Part shown: positions 1-11,291 of the stretch, piece by piece
Position numbering within the stretch: the first letter of the stretch is position 1
Layout of the letters: each line of letters opens with the position of its first letter
Assembly: GCA_002633005.1 (NCBI GenBank)
Contig: NMRA01000115.1
Span: forward strand, 827,965-891,964
DNA: 64,000 nucleotides
Reading direction: 5' to 3'
Source of the DNA: Phoronis australis
Lineage: Eukaryota > Phoronida > Phoronidae
Position numbers and translations under genes: made by a program
The notes under the pieces: generated by a model
Database searches by the model: none
Seen by the model: only the letters and a program-made list of their open reading frames with translations
Told to the model about the DNA's origin: nothing

Positions 1-1331
1 TTAGCAAAAATAGGGTTCGTTGATTATCCCAGACATATCTTTCACTTATTTACAGCTTTTCGTAATTTAATTAATTACTCGTCGTCTACTCCGGAAGTTA
101 CGTTTCGGGAGGCAAGAATTTCGCGCCAATTTCTTTTCATACAGTTTGACTGTGAGAACAGTCGAGTCAGTCATTGTTCTACCTCGGTTGTGATAAGTTC
201 GGTCGTCGTTTGCTTTTGCTTACGACCCAGTCAATATGCCACGCTGTTGCTGCCTGCCGAGATGTACTCATTATTGTCTCACGTACAGAGGGAGAACTGT
301 CCCACTTGCCTGAGTGTCCCGCGACACACTCCCAGTGGATGGTGACTTGAGCACCCAAATTGCTTACATTCCGCCGTGCGACTCCATCGTCACACATGTG
401 GCACCTTCTAAATAGCCCCAATACAAGTCAACACTAAACTAATCAAACTTAGGCTCACCGATTTGTTCATTGGATGACGAACTGTCCTTTTCACTGGGCG
501 TCAAACTGGGCCTGTATTCACTCCCACTACTCAACATCGCTGCAGGGCTGCTTACAGGCTCTTGGCTAGAGACAACAGCACACGGGGAATCACTACTAGT
601 TTCTGGAATTGCACGCTATGAGGTACGTTCGGAGGCATGACAGTAGATGAAGTGCCTCCAGTCACTGTATATAGTGGCCACAGCTCGCGAGGCTTCTCGC
701 TTCAAAAAACCGCACTTCTCGGGGGTGGCGACGGGGCACTGCCGGGAATCAACAGCGACGGAACCCTTCTTCAGGCGTTGTTTCGCAGGGACCTTCATCA
801 ATTCAGCGAACATATCTCTGTCGTAATCAGACGGCTGAAAATGCTTGCCACTGCTTTGTACGTTGCGTGAACGGGTAGCGCTGCGTTCTTTACACGAGCA
901 AGCTAGCCAAGTACGGCGAAGTGTGTCATCATTCGGAAAGCGATGCAAGGTACCCAAAGCGCGTGTCAGAGGATAATGAGTGCATCCTGGTACGCAGCAA
1001 CAGTGTGACATATTGACTGACTCGTAAACAAAAGCAAACGACGACCGAACTTATCACAACCGAGGTAGAACAATGACTGACTCGACTGCTCTCACAGCCA
1101 GACTGTATGAAAAGAAATTGGCGCGAAATTCTTGCCTCCAAAACGTCACTTCCGGAGTAGAGGACGAGAAATTACTTAAATTACAAAAACCTGTAATTAA
1201 GTGAAAAATATGTCTGGGATAATCAACAGACCTTGTTTTTGCTAAAAGTGACTTGAAAAAAAAGTTGCCTTCGCCTTTAATGTACATGTGCAACATGAGG
1301 AATATTGATAATATGTGCACGGGAGACTTAA
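1..1331. mobile_element. Fold-back THAP-type DNA transposon relic
   Basis: Two long inverted arms, about 1-283 and 967-1245, read as reverse complements of each other at roughly 85-90% by eye. The right arm read on the minus strand carries the upstream region, the start codon and the first codons of a THAP-domain protein; the left arm repeats the same segment on the plus strand (ATG at 237, beginning MPRCCCLPRCTH, against MSHCCCVPGCTH on the right). Between the arms lies the rest of a broken THAP protein on the minus strand. The left outer edge is cut off by the window. On the right, similarity stops near 1245-1250; a TTAA lies at 1328-1331, but whether it marks the true end cannot be told. 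P-element or Kolobok-like affinity is possible from the THAP domain. The element lies in the 3' part of the PLPP gene, between exon 3 and exons off the left edge. Confidence 0.72.
287..1011 (-). pseudogene. THAP-domain transposase N-terminal remnant
   Basis: Read on the minus strand, codons from 1011 to 616 give a 131-residue frame opening with a C2CH-like THAP finger: a CxxxC pair (CCVPGC), the RFPNDDTLRRTWLAC helix region and HFQPSDYD. The cysteine normally placed just before HF is not where it should be (VQSSGKHF), so the zinc site looks damaged. After about position 640 the homologous text continues in another frame as a Ser-rich linker (SSDSPCAVVSSQEP), then in the frame from 421 as a Cys-rich block with CHMC, GAQVTIHWEC, AGHSGKW and DSSP. 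That block resembles a C-x2-C ... C-x3-H zinc-ribbon-like segment seen in THAP transposon proteins. It stops at about 287, exactly where the left inverted arm begins. No catalytic domain is present. The reading frame is broken at least once, so this is a relic and not a working gene. Confidence 0.65.
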
Positions 1332-1412
1332 CATTACTGCTCAGTGGAATAAATGCAATACTTGTTTTCGATAATGTAGACTATAGTCTCTCCATTATTC
1401 ACGCGCACTTAC

Positions 1413-1767
1413 GACAATAAAAACAGCCGAGGAGGCAGCGGAAGCAGCGTGGCCAGACATGAACGACTGGCGAATATTTACAGACTGAAACCTGCTCAGG
1501 TTTTTATTGGTGCACACAACATCGGAAATGAACATCGGCACCCTGAAAAGAAAGAGGAACTTGTCTCGTGTGTTATTTCTGTCATTTTCCACCAATTTTC
1601 GCATAGGAATGGCGATACTGTTGTATTTCAAGGGAGAGCAAGTAGTCATCACACACCAGTTGTCTTCGATAAATTTTGCACTCACCTCAACAGCAATTAC
1701 CTTGGACCAAGACGAAAAAATAAAAACGAACAATTGAATAATATCCGTGGCCCGTTGTTGTGCTTTT

Positions 1768-1836
<69 letters not shown>

Positions 1837-4800
1837 TATAATAATAACAATAGCAATAACAACAGTAATAGTAGCAATAATAATATTTACGAATTATAAA
1901 TCTAGTCTACTTTCCTATATCATACACATTTCAGTTTACGTCAATTTCACTTTTAAGTTGTGAACAGTAATGCTAATTCTTTGCCTACTGTTTTTCACCA
2001 CTTTGCACCAAACGTGGACAATTTTGTTGCTAGTTTCAGGACATAAATGCTCGCATTCACTTCAAAATAACCTTTAGTTAAGTCCATAGCTTTTTGTTCA
2101 AACTCCGTTCATACCTTGTGTATTAGGCTAATTCTTTACTTTAACATAAACATTTTGTAAAAAAAACTAACAGACCGTAAGAAGAATATACCAATATCAG
2201 AACATAAAATTGTATTTCTGTTTACTATTATAAGACCAAGGACCCGTTCCAACAAAACTGGCTTAGCTAAGACAAATCTTAAATTTTAGTAAACTTTTAA
2301 AATAAAAGTTAAATTTGTCTCAAAACCAATTCAAGAAAGAAATCTCAAGTTTGAAGTGTTTGACATAAGTTTTGTCTTAATTTTGAATAACTTACAGAAT
2401 GTGAAGTTTCAAAGTTTGAAGGTTAAGACCAACCTTAAACTTAAGTAAAAATGAACTTAAGTCAGTTTCTTGGAACAGACCCTTGGTCTGCAGATATTTT
2501 TATAATTATGCATTTTATACTACACAACGACGGCTGGCGATTCTCGCTCTCCATTTTGATTCTGGTATTCATATTTGAACATTATATGTATGCCGAAGCC
2601 AGCCTTGGGATACTTTTAGGAGTGTGTTTCGCTTCATTGATACAAAAATATATTCATTGACGCTCGGACCAGCGGGCGCATTAACACCGAAAGCGAAAAA
2701 ACGAAAAACTAACATCACCCACAGGTCTTCCAAATTTGTCAAAATACACTCGGCCAAATTTTTCTAAAATTGTCCCTGAACCGTGGAAAAACTAGCGGTA
2801 ACATGACGCGATAGCCATTCCATTTGCAGTCTCAAATCCAGACTCTATTAGCATTTGGGACTGTGCAAATACAGGTGTCACTCAAAAGTTTTGCTTGTTT
2901 TGGGCTTGAAAAATAAGATGAAGGCAGCTCCACCTGTCTTTGTTCTACAGCTTGTTCAAACTCAAAAAATATTAATTAAATGCTGGACCAAGGACATCAA
3001 AAACACAAAATCCAACAAATTTGATTCCAGAGTGAATTTTCCATCTTTCACGAGTACTTACCGCTGAGAGCAATTTATCTTTGACCAGTCGGGTTTGCAG
3101 TGGGCGATGAAGTTAGGCCTTGGATAACCAATGGTTGTCTTGGAAATGAACACGATGATAAATGTGACGGCAAGAGCAAACAATAGAAACAGGACCAGGC
3201 GACAAAACTCCAGCAGTGACTTTGACACAGTACGTGTTCTCCGAAATTTTCCATTGAGAGCTTCAGTAAGAAGAATCTGGAATGTTTTTTTTTTGAAAAT
3301 TTACCTGCTAATAAGACATACCACGAATAGATCCACGGAGATGTGACAATAACAACTTAGAAGAACACGAATCAGTCTGCTCCACAATTGTTCATTCAGA
3401 ACTTCAGAAACACTGATCGAGAAAGTAGGTGTTGTCGATAGAAATTTAATTTCAGCTCCCATGCTCCTCCAGCATAGGTAGGTAATTTTCAGTTATTTTA
3501 CACAAAATTTTAATTGCTCCAATATTAAAGTCTGCTACCAACGACTAATCGGAATTCGCGAGTTCTAAGGCGCAGTAGGCCTACCGGTACATTTAAATAA
3601 TTCTAGTTGAACATTTTTATGACATAAAATTCTGCCAACTCTTTGGTAATGAAGAATTTGCACAGCTCAGTTTTCACTGAATAGCCAAAACCATGGATTT
3701 TAATGCAGTTGTAATATGCATAAACATCCCTGAGTCTGTGTCTCGCGCACTCAGCACTAACAAGGGTCCATCACGTGACCTTACGATTAGTCCGCAAAGA
3801 TTTGCAGCCCGGCGGACGTGTTACTCAACCCGTCGTGAAGAACATTGTCCGCACGCTGAAGGTAGGATATCTCGTCTGATTGATATGGAATTTACAACAA
3901 ACTCTAACTCCTTAATGTCTCAAAGCCTATTCTCAGGTCAAATGTCTTCATGTTGCTTTGCACGAAAATGTTTGTAATTTTCTAGGGTAGCTATCTACTT
4001 CCGTTTGTGAGTAGAATTTACTTGTGAAACAAGGATTATAAATGGGTAAGAACAGCAAAATATCGCCAAAACGATGGCTATTACCTTTTATCCGCTGCCG
4101 TACTATTATACGAAAAATATAACTGTTTCCTGGACTGACTTGGATCGCTATCACGCGCGTGGTTTAAATGTTTCCCGCCATTTGCCTCAGGATCAACAGA
4201 AGACACCAGGTGTCACAGAAGTTTTAAAAAAATCGCAAGTATTCAGCGAAAAGCTCCCTCCTTCATTGCGTGCCGCTAGGTGATCAGTAGCCAGCACGCA
4301 AGTATCACTTAATTTTCCTCGGGAAATTTTTTTACACCGGCGTTTCTGATTGGCTAGTCGAATTATCAACTAGTAGCGTTTTACGCAAACAAACTGGTAT
4401 CATAGATACTCGTTAGTCTATGCTGTCATGACTGATGGACTGAAGTGCAAATGAGGACTGTTGTACATGACAAATCGGTGCTTAAAAATTTTTTGTTCAG
4501 GAAATGTGAATCCCAGAAATTGTGGTTGCGCCTTCTTTCTATTGTTGACCTGTATTCATAAAGTATGAATATCACCGGTTAAATCGGCCAGATATGTGTT
4601 CATTGTACATGTATGTGCTTCAAGCACGCGCCTATTAAACATCACTGCACAAACGACTTGCATGGCAAGGCTAAAAATCGTTCACAGTCTGCCATTTTTT
4701 CACGGTGTTGTAAAACTAACCAATGACTACTGAGGTTACATCAACCAATCCTAAAGCGCGTCTCCCTGCGTGATACCTGCGTGCTGTCTTGGCACGGAGG

Positions 4801-7800
4801 GGACCAGCGAGAGCGAAACGTTGCTTTCATTGATTAAACAAGTCAAGGGAAGACTTAATTTCCGTGATCATAACAGTAGCAATAGTAATAGTGTGTTTAT
4901 TTCACGTCATGTAAAGTACAATACAAAAAATCCAATATTGAAATAGGGAAGGCCATGTAAAGGACTTTACAGACCGCTGACTCCAGTGCCAACCATAAAT
5001 TATACAAAGATACACAGTAAATATGGCGAAAAAATATACAAACTAGACAATGCTACAGAACAGATGAAATGTATCGATTTAGTTTCTTTAATATAGTGGT
5101 TATACACCAGGTGTCACAGAAGTTTGAAAAAAAAAAATCGCAAGAACTAGTCAACGAAACTTTGCTTTAGTTGGTCAAACAAGTCCGGGGAAGAGTTACA
5201 CGTTCCGTTATCATATCACATGCCAGTTTTATTATTCTTACGCGTCTCTGTAACTTCAGCTGGATGTTGTTGCATTATTTCGCAAAAAGCAGACGACCGT
5301 GCAGATGGCTGTTTTGTTATTGATACGTAAAAATTGTTTTCTATTTTATCTAGCTTATAAAAGCCAGTGGTTTACCTATCTTAATAATGTCAGTGTCCAT
5401 TGTTTTGTCTTAGAATAATACATATACCTGGGACAGAAATCAAGTAAATTGCCGTCATCGCCTCTAGCCTAAAACTCTTCCAAGTTGCTTTTCTTTCCCA
5501 CTTTCTGATATTGCAGATGCCATTTAATCTCATCATTTATTGTTTTTTTTTGCAAATAAATCAAACTTTACTTATTTCTTGTTATCAAAAGATAAGTAAT
5601 TTTTTTCGTAAAAAGATCAATAAGTTTTAACTTAAAACAAGCCCATGAAATGTAAATGCTTAAAAAGGGGACACCGATCTTTAAATCCGAGATTGTGAGC
5701 GTTACCATGGAGACAGCGCTGGGCACCTAGCCATGAGGGCCATTCCGTGAAAAAATCAGCCCATAGACAAAAATGAAGTTTCAACTATGCCAATATTTCT
5801 GTTTTTATCTGAAGGCACAGTCTTTATAGTTTCATGGCCACAGTGGCTTGATCGAAGATGACCAGGTTGACCGTCAAGTCACGTTCAAATTGCTAACTGA
5901 CGTTTTTGTCAAAAAGAGGCTAGACTGACGCCTGATTAACCATTTATTAAGCACTGACCAAGGATTGTGAGCGCTTTCGATGTTTGCCGACAAAAAACTT
6001 TCCTGTTTTGTTTATATCTGTGATTGCTCAGCCAAATTAGTTAGAAACACAACAAATACCGACGATGCGAATTAATGAAGTAGGTTGAAAAACGAGTTTT
6101 GTGGTGCAAATCACTGTCCAGTAAGTATCGTGACGTGGTTCTCGGGAATAACACTGCATGATGCAGGCTATGTAAGCTCAAGAGTTATGTTATAAGTGCA
6201 AAGGTTACCTATTTGCAGAATTTTTTGTTGTCACATTTACAAATAATCAATGAATACTACTGCAATTTGTTTAACGTAGAATATGCTAAAACAGTATTGT
6301 TGTTTAGATAATGCTATACATTAGCAAAGCTAGGAACATGCAAATTCATCTTTAAGGTTATGTTAAACCCTAAAAAAGTTGCCAAATTTGGCTAAAGTCG
6401 GAAATGGCAGATCAGATTCGTTTGAAACTTTCAGATTTTACACGAAACTCTGTCAGGAGTGTTCCACTTTAAAATCAAAACTAAGGATTTCGTGTTTTTT
6501 TAACGAAATTAAATGGTCACGTTCTCCAATTAACGGCAGAGTGATACGAAGTCTATGATTAAATTTTACAGATTTTCTTATAGAAAATGTGACAATAACC
6601 TAAATTTCATAGCTTTGCAGATATTTGAGTAAATATACAGACCGGTCGATAAGGTTTACAGTTACCTAGAGCCAGCGCGGACAGCCGACTGAATTCATGG
6701 TCGCTGCTGGCATGCAGTTATGAAGTCTTGGCAACGCACTCGCGCTTCGCTCGCGATTTTCAAAAGCTACAATATATTTTCACTGAAAAGATCGGTTACA
6801 CCATCCGCTGAAACTGATGGATGCCAAACACAAAGTTGTCACCATGATGGATGTGGTTCTTCGTTATATGGCTGCGGTCTTCATCACTTAGCGGTTTTAC
6901 TTTAGTTATAATCTCGTCAATTTTGTCGAACGCACGATTTTTGAGAAACTTCTGGCTGTGACTGTTACAGAAGAGAATTCTCCCCCTATTCTGAGTAGTT
7001 CATTTTCTGCTTGACCTTCGTGACAAGGGCACGAGAAATGGTACATGTATGCACAGAACTACATGCAGATTCGACTTATGCTTTTTTACGAATACTTTAA
7101 TAGTTTTTGCTGTTCATTTGCGTTCACGTCAGTTCTCAACGTTGGGGGCGACCCGTCTATAAATACCTGTTGTTTATCGGACTTCTGTTTACCTGTTATG
7201 TTCATACAGCTACAACGGGCGTGCCCATGGTTCATATAACACGTGTGCCCACAGAAACGAGCCCATCCCATCACACACGCTGACCTAAGATGGTTGCATT
7301 TAATTAACTGCCATGTTCATTAAGAACGTACGTTGTAGGGCGATATGCTGTAAGCTTTATCAATCTAAATTGATAACATACTTTGTAGTTTTAGCAGTAG
7401 TAAGGCGTTCACGTTCTCAACGTTCAGGGCGACCCATCTAGGCCTATAGCCATTTGCTGTTTATTGGACTGCCCACAGAAATGAGCCCCTCTCATCGCAA
7501 GAGCCTTCTGCGTAAGTTGAGCAGACCTCAAAACTGCCGGCTGTACTAAATTAATAACTTTGCTCGGTTTGTTGTTAGAGGGCAACCTTTCTGAAGTACT
7601 TGGAAGACAGCTGATAATTTTCATTTTCATCGAACAGCAAGTTAACATTACAGAGAATTGAAATAGTACATGAAGCTAGTATTATTTAACGGGCTTTCTA
7701 CGGCAGACCCAAAATCCCAGTGGGGGTGCCGTCGCACCCTTTGCTACCCCCCCCCCCGGTACGGGCTTGAATTCAGAGAATGCTGCACTACCTACGAACG

Positions 7801-8657
7801 TTTCTAAACTATTCTCGGCATTGTCGACATCAACGCGAACTGCGTCGTTGACGGCATCTTTAATAGGGTCGTTGATGGCGATCACATTGGTTATGTCGTT
7901 ATCGTTGTCATCTGGAAGTCGGCGTCAGCTGTTTTCCTTGTCAAAAATAAGTTGCATTTATTTGGCGGTGACGTGGTCTTCGATGTCATTGTGGGTAACA
8001 TTCTGTTCTAGCATGATCGCCGTCATCTGATCGTGGTCCTTGTTGTTCTTGCCTTCTTGGTCGATTTTAATTCTTTAGTCCATTTCGCCAGGTGTCGCTC
8101 ATCAGAGCGTTTTCGTCATTATTACGTCGAGTGGTGTAAGCATTATGATTCTGGTCAAGCATTTTTAATAAATATTTTACTAAAAACAGCGAAAAGGTAC
8201 CATAGCCCGATTTCCATAATGAGCACGAGTTCCGTTTAATAACAACCTTAGTGCATTTTGTCCGTTTTGTTTGACCTTTGCCTTATGGCCCATATTTATT
8301 CAAGAATATCTTTACTGTGAGATTTAACTTTTATTTCATTCCAAAAAGTATTCATCTTTCAGTGCAAAGTACTTCCATTGTGTAAACTAGAACCAAATCC
8401 TATACCTGAGTCCATTCAAATTTACATACCACAATGACAGGCGTCCCTACGACAAAAACGATCAGTGAATAGGAGGGAACGGTTTCCACAGCAACAGCAG
8501 GATAACGGATCGACTCGTCATCACAGAAGAAACCTCTGTTGGCCGTTTGCACTCGAGCGAAGAATACCCCAATTAATCCAATTGCTGGGAATAAACAACA
8601 CGCGTCGTATAAGAAGCGATAGATGTAAGAAAACATTTGAAATTGAGGTCTCCACAA
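1413..8657 (-). CDS. Phospholipid phosphatase (PLPP/LPP family), 3' end off window
   Basis: Integral membrane lipid phosphate phosphatase, a family that dephosphorylates phosphatidate, lysophosphatidate and related lipids at the cell surface and in endomembranes. Minus-strand exons: 8430-8636 (or to 8657), 3062-3276 and 1413-1491; further exons are beyond position 1. Exon 1 carries the first membrane segment (LYDACCLFPAIGLIGVFF) and the family loop NRGFFCDDESIRYP. Exon 2 carries a second segment and the C1 catalytic motif K-x6-RP as KTTIGYPRP, followed by NFIAHCKPDWSKINCS. Exon 3 carries the C2 motif region RQSFMSGHA. C3 (SR-x5-H-x3-D) is not in the window. Frames join: exon 1 ends in phase 0, exon 2 leaves two bases, and exon 3 (79 nt) restores phase 0. 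The exon 3 acceptor is a NAGNAG site. The start could be 8636 or 8657; an acceptor at 8584 with an upstream first exon is also possible, as in vertebrate paralogues. Which PLPP paralogue this is cannot be decided. Confidence 0.85.
1768..1834. repeat. (AAC)n microsatellite
   Basis: About 22 uninterrupted AAC units followed by a degenerate AAT/AAC tail to about 1885. It lies in the PLPP intron between exons 2 and 3. The poly-Leu and poly-Thr reading frames across it are artefacts of the repeat. Confidence 0.95.
4203..5220. repeat. Two copies of a dispersed repeat, one interrupted
   Basis: Copy A (4203-4250 joined to 4813-4875) and copy B (5104-5220) share the block ACACCAGGTGTCACAGAAG, an A-run, ATCGCAAG, and then CGAAAC-TTGCTTT and AAACAAGTC followed by GGGAAGA. 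Copy A is split by the 562-bp MITE. Neither copy has coding content. Confidence 0.7.
4251..4812. mobile_element. MITE-like insertion with GCGAA target duplication
   Basis: A 562-bp segment flanked by the direct repeat GCGAA (4246-4250 and 4813-4817). Its two ends are inverted, imperfect copies of each other over roughly 100 bp, sharing for example CAGCACGCAAGTATCAC (left, about 4292) and, on the right after reversal, CAGCACGCAGGTATCAC, then a GATTGG block. The surrounding sequence is a dispersed repeat whose second copy at 5104-5220 lacks the insertion, giving a natural empty site. No coding frame is seen inside. It lies in PLPP intron 1. Confidence 0.75.
7121..7505. repeat. Imperfect direct duplication, offset about 285 bp
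   Basis: The blocks starting at 7121 and 7406 share CGTTCACGT, CTCAACGTT, GGGCGACCC, TGTTTAT-GGACT, GCCCACAGAAA-GAGCCC and a TCATC or TCATCGCA tail. This looks like a partial tandem duplication within the PLPP intron. No gene is apparent in it. Confidence 0.6.
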
Positions 8658-9805
8658 CAGTACTTTTTCCTGTCATGCGGTACTCACTCTTTCTTTAAAA
8701 ATGTTTGAACTGTCGTAATGGTTTCAGTTTCAATAAATGCTGGGAAATCCAGCAGAGGTTTCAGTAGTAAAAAGCGAACTAGTCTGAATTTATAGCAACA
8801 ACAGGTCTTCAAGAATAAACACTCAAAATAATAATCTGGAAAATATAAAAGGTAAACTACAGACCGACACTACTACTAATGATAGCAGTATGTTCCAGAA
8901 AAAAGTTCGTATTGCGCTCGCAGCGGCGTCATACCCAGAAAAGCGACCAAAACCGACATTCGAAGCTAAATTACAAGAGGTCAAGGTCGTGTTACTAAGC
9001 CCAGAGAAACCACAGTGGTTCCATAGGGGACCTAACTGAACTAGAGACTCTGGAATTTGAATTGTCCCGGTAGCATAATTCCTACCATTATCTTCAGAGT
9101 TTATTGGCGTTGGTCAAGCCTGAAATTGGGAATTCGAAAATGGGGAATGTACGCATTTTTCTAAGTTCTTGTTTGTAACAGTTAAAATCGTGTCTCGGTA
9201 AGCAGTATTATAATATCAAATTTTAGAGAGTGAAAGACCAGGCAATTCAATTTCCATTTTTAGCCAATTAAACAGGGCATGCAGCTAACGTAGCGGCTGA
9301 AAAACGCCAAACCTGCATAGAGTTCAGCAACGCTAGGACCACGCTAGAAAAGCAAGACTTCGCGAGAATACGTGAGATGTTGCCCTATATTTTAAACAAG
9401 AACACACGATTTTGGCTAGATTTTTCCAGCAGCGATACAGCTACTGACTACCCAACATTGGGCGAATTTCTCCTGAGCAGCGTCAGGCGAGCAACCCAAC
9501 GCTAAGGGACGTAGGATAAGAATGCAAGTCATATTCTTGTTATAATTGCAAAAGGTCTGTTACTAAAGTCCCATTATTGCAGCCAGCCAGCAAGCTGTTA
9601 ATACCACTATTAACCCGAGACTACTTAAAGTTGTGAACTTAAATTGGACTCAAAGATGCTCTTACTCAAACCAGGGTCGGTTTCTAGGCTTTGAAAGAAC
9701 ATATTTCCCCCAGACTATCTCGAATTCACAAGTTGTCTTGGGCCATGCTCCCAGTAATATCGCATTTTCTAAAGCATAGAAACCGTGTTTCGCCTGAATA
9801 TGATT
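8658..9805. other. Non-coding stretch upstream of the PLPP first exon
   Basis: This should contain the PLPP promoter. I see no long open frame, no recognisable exon and no obvious repeat. Confidence 0.5.
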
Positions 9806-10716
9806 CAGGCCCGTAGCCAGCATTGCTAGGGGGGTGGTTCGAATTTATAGAACGGTGGACCTTTAATATTTTGCAAACGTCGACACTGCAGAATTCTCGA
9901 TAAGGACTATGACGCGGCTTAATTAGGGGGCTCTCAGCTCTACGTTCCTGAGATAAAGCGAAATTTGTAACAGTGGCGGATCTACGTTTTCAGCAAGGGG
10001 GGGTTTAAGATTCCCGCCAAGGTCGAATCCTAGGCGCGTAGCGCCGAGCGGGGGAGGTCGGCAGGGAGTTTCTCCTTCCATGTAAGATATTTTTTGTTTT
10101 TGTAGCCAAATAGTGAAATTTCCATGCATCCTGGTAAGTTTCTGGCACTTAACATGTTTCTGGAGTTTTTCTTAAGATAATTAAAAACCCTTCTCGATTT
10201 CGTCACATGAACTTGGCACATAAGTTTCGTGAAACCATATTGTGCACATCTGGGTATGAGTCACGCCACCAGCAAAAATTTTTGTTGGAACATCTGCTTA
10301 CACACACCTTTTTTAGCATACGAAAAGTCGTATACGAAAAAGTGTGGTGTGTATACAGGGGTTTAGACAATTTCCAAATATTTAAGAGCATAATTAAGGA
10401 GCACCGACGGGGCGTAAAAACTTGAATATCAGATGATCGCGTAACAGCAGCCTCAAGTTGTTTAAGAACGAAGACCTGTACTGTTAGTCCGGAAATAAAC
10501 ATGTGTTCTGTCTCGTTACGAGAAAAACTGGCGAACGATGGTGCTCTCAACTCATAGTCTATTATTAAAAGCGACAATAAATAATTAGGTGTCACTTTAT
10601 TAAGCTGAATCACGTTGACAACAATTGAAAAACGTCAAATCTATCAGGAAACAAATCATCTGAAAACAGTTTCACGAAACCAAAACATCCTGTGCACAGT
10701 GGTGAAAAGATACACT

Positions 10717-10992
10717 GGACTAGTTTGCAGAGGGACCAGATGTACACTGAGAGTACACAAAAAGCTGACCTGGTCCGTCACGAGACCAAGAGTACACCTG
10801 TGCTTATTATCCCTATAAAAATAGTCGATCTGTCGCGGGACCAAACAGTACTGGCTGAGATAAATAGTTTTACAAAGCACACTTTGGTAAAAAAATCACA
10901 AGACTAGTTCGCCGAGGGACCAGAAGTACACTGAAACTCAGCATCTACACAAATCAAGCTGGCCTGGTCCGTCGCGAGACCTAAAGTGTACT
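10717..10992. repeat. Two-unit tandem-like repeat, offset about 184 bp
   Basis: The units starting at 10717 and 10901 share GACTAGTT, AGGGACCAGA-GTACACTGA, AAGCTG-CCTGGTCCGTC-CGAGACC and a GTACAC or GTGTAC tail. The unit also contains inverted GGACCAG and CTGGTCC blocks, so each can form a hairpin. It lies inside the 9971-12361 element. Confidence 0.65.
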
Positions 10993-11049
10993 ATGCAAAA
11001 AATTTTGAATTGAAAACCTCTCTCTAAAATTTGAATCCCCAGTGGTTAC

Positions 11050-11291
11050 TCATACGTTAGTCCTATCCTTCTGTTGTCTAGACTGCCGAGGAATTTGTAT
11101 ATCGGATCCAATGATTTGCTCGTCTTGGAACCATTCTACCCAGATATCTTCGATGTTTGTTCCCAACGCTTGCACTTCGTCAACTGCTGTGTCAATGAGC
11201 TTGTAAGCCTCTACAATGTCAGCATCTCGTTTCGCAGCTCAGTTGACACTAAGACCCTTGAGGTTGCCAAGTCCATTCAAAAGACTTACAT
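11050..11291 (-). pseudogene. hAT-like transposase fragment
   Basis: The minus-strand frame reads LLNGLGNLKGLSVN, a stop, then AAKRDADIVEAYKLIDTA, DEVQALGTNIEDIWVEWF and a tail IPRQSRQQKDRTNV before another stop. The combination of a D-I-V-E-A-Y helix, a W-F segment about 30 residues on, and a terminal PR-x4-Q-x2-R-x-NV resembles the segment just before the dimerisation domain of hAT transposases of the ZMYM/ZNF862-like kind (family knowledge; no search run). There is an internal stop and no catalytic residues are seen, so it is a dead fragment. Confidence 0.5.

Noticed and set aside
1395-1835. 146-codon minus-strand frame beginning with a run of leucines
   Set aside because: The leucine run is the AAC microsatellite read on the other strand. 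Only its last part (from 1491 down to 1413) is a genuine PLPP exon.
7682-8030. Antiparallel open frames with Asp/Val or Ser/Thr-rich translations
   Set aside because: They arise from a GTCGTTGACG-like low-complexity tract; no start context, splice structure or family match.
10203-10613. 136-codon minus-strand open frame
   Set aside because: No motif or family resemblance, and it lies in transposon debris; the length is within what chance can give in this window.
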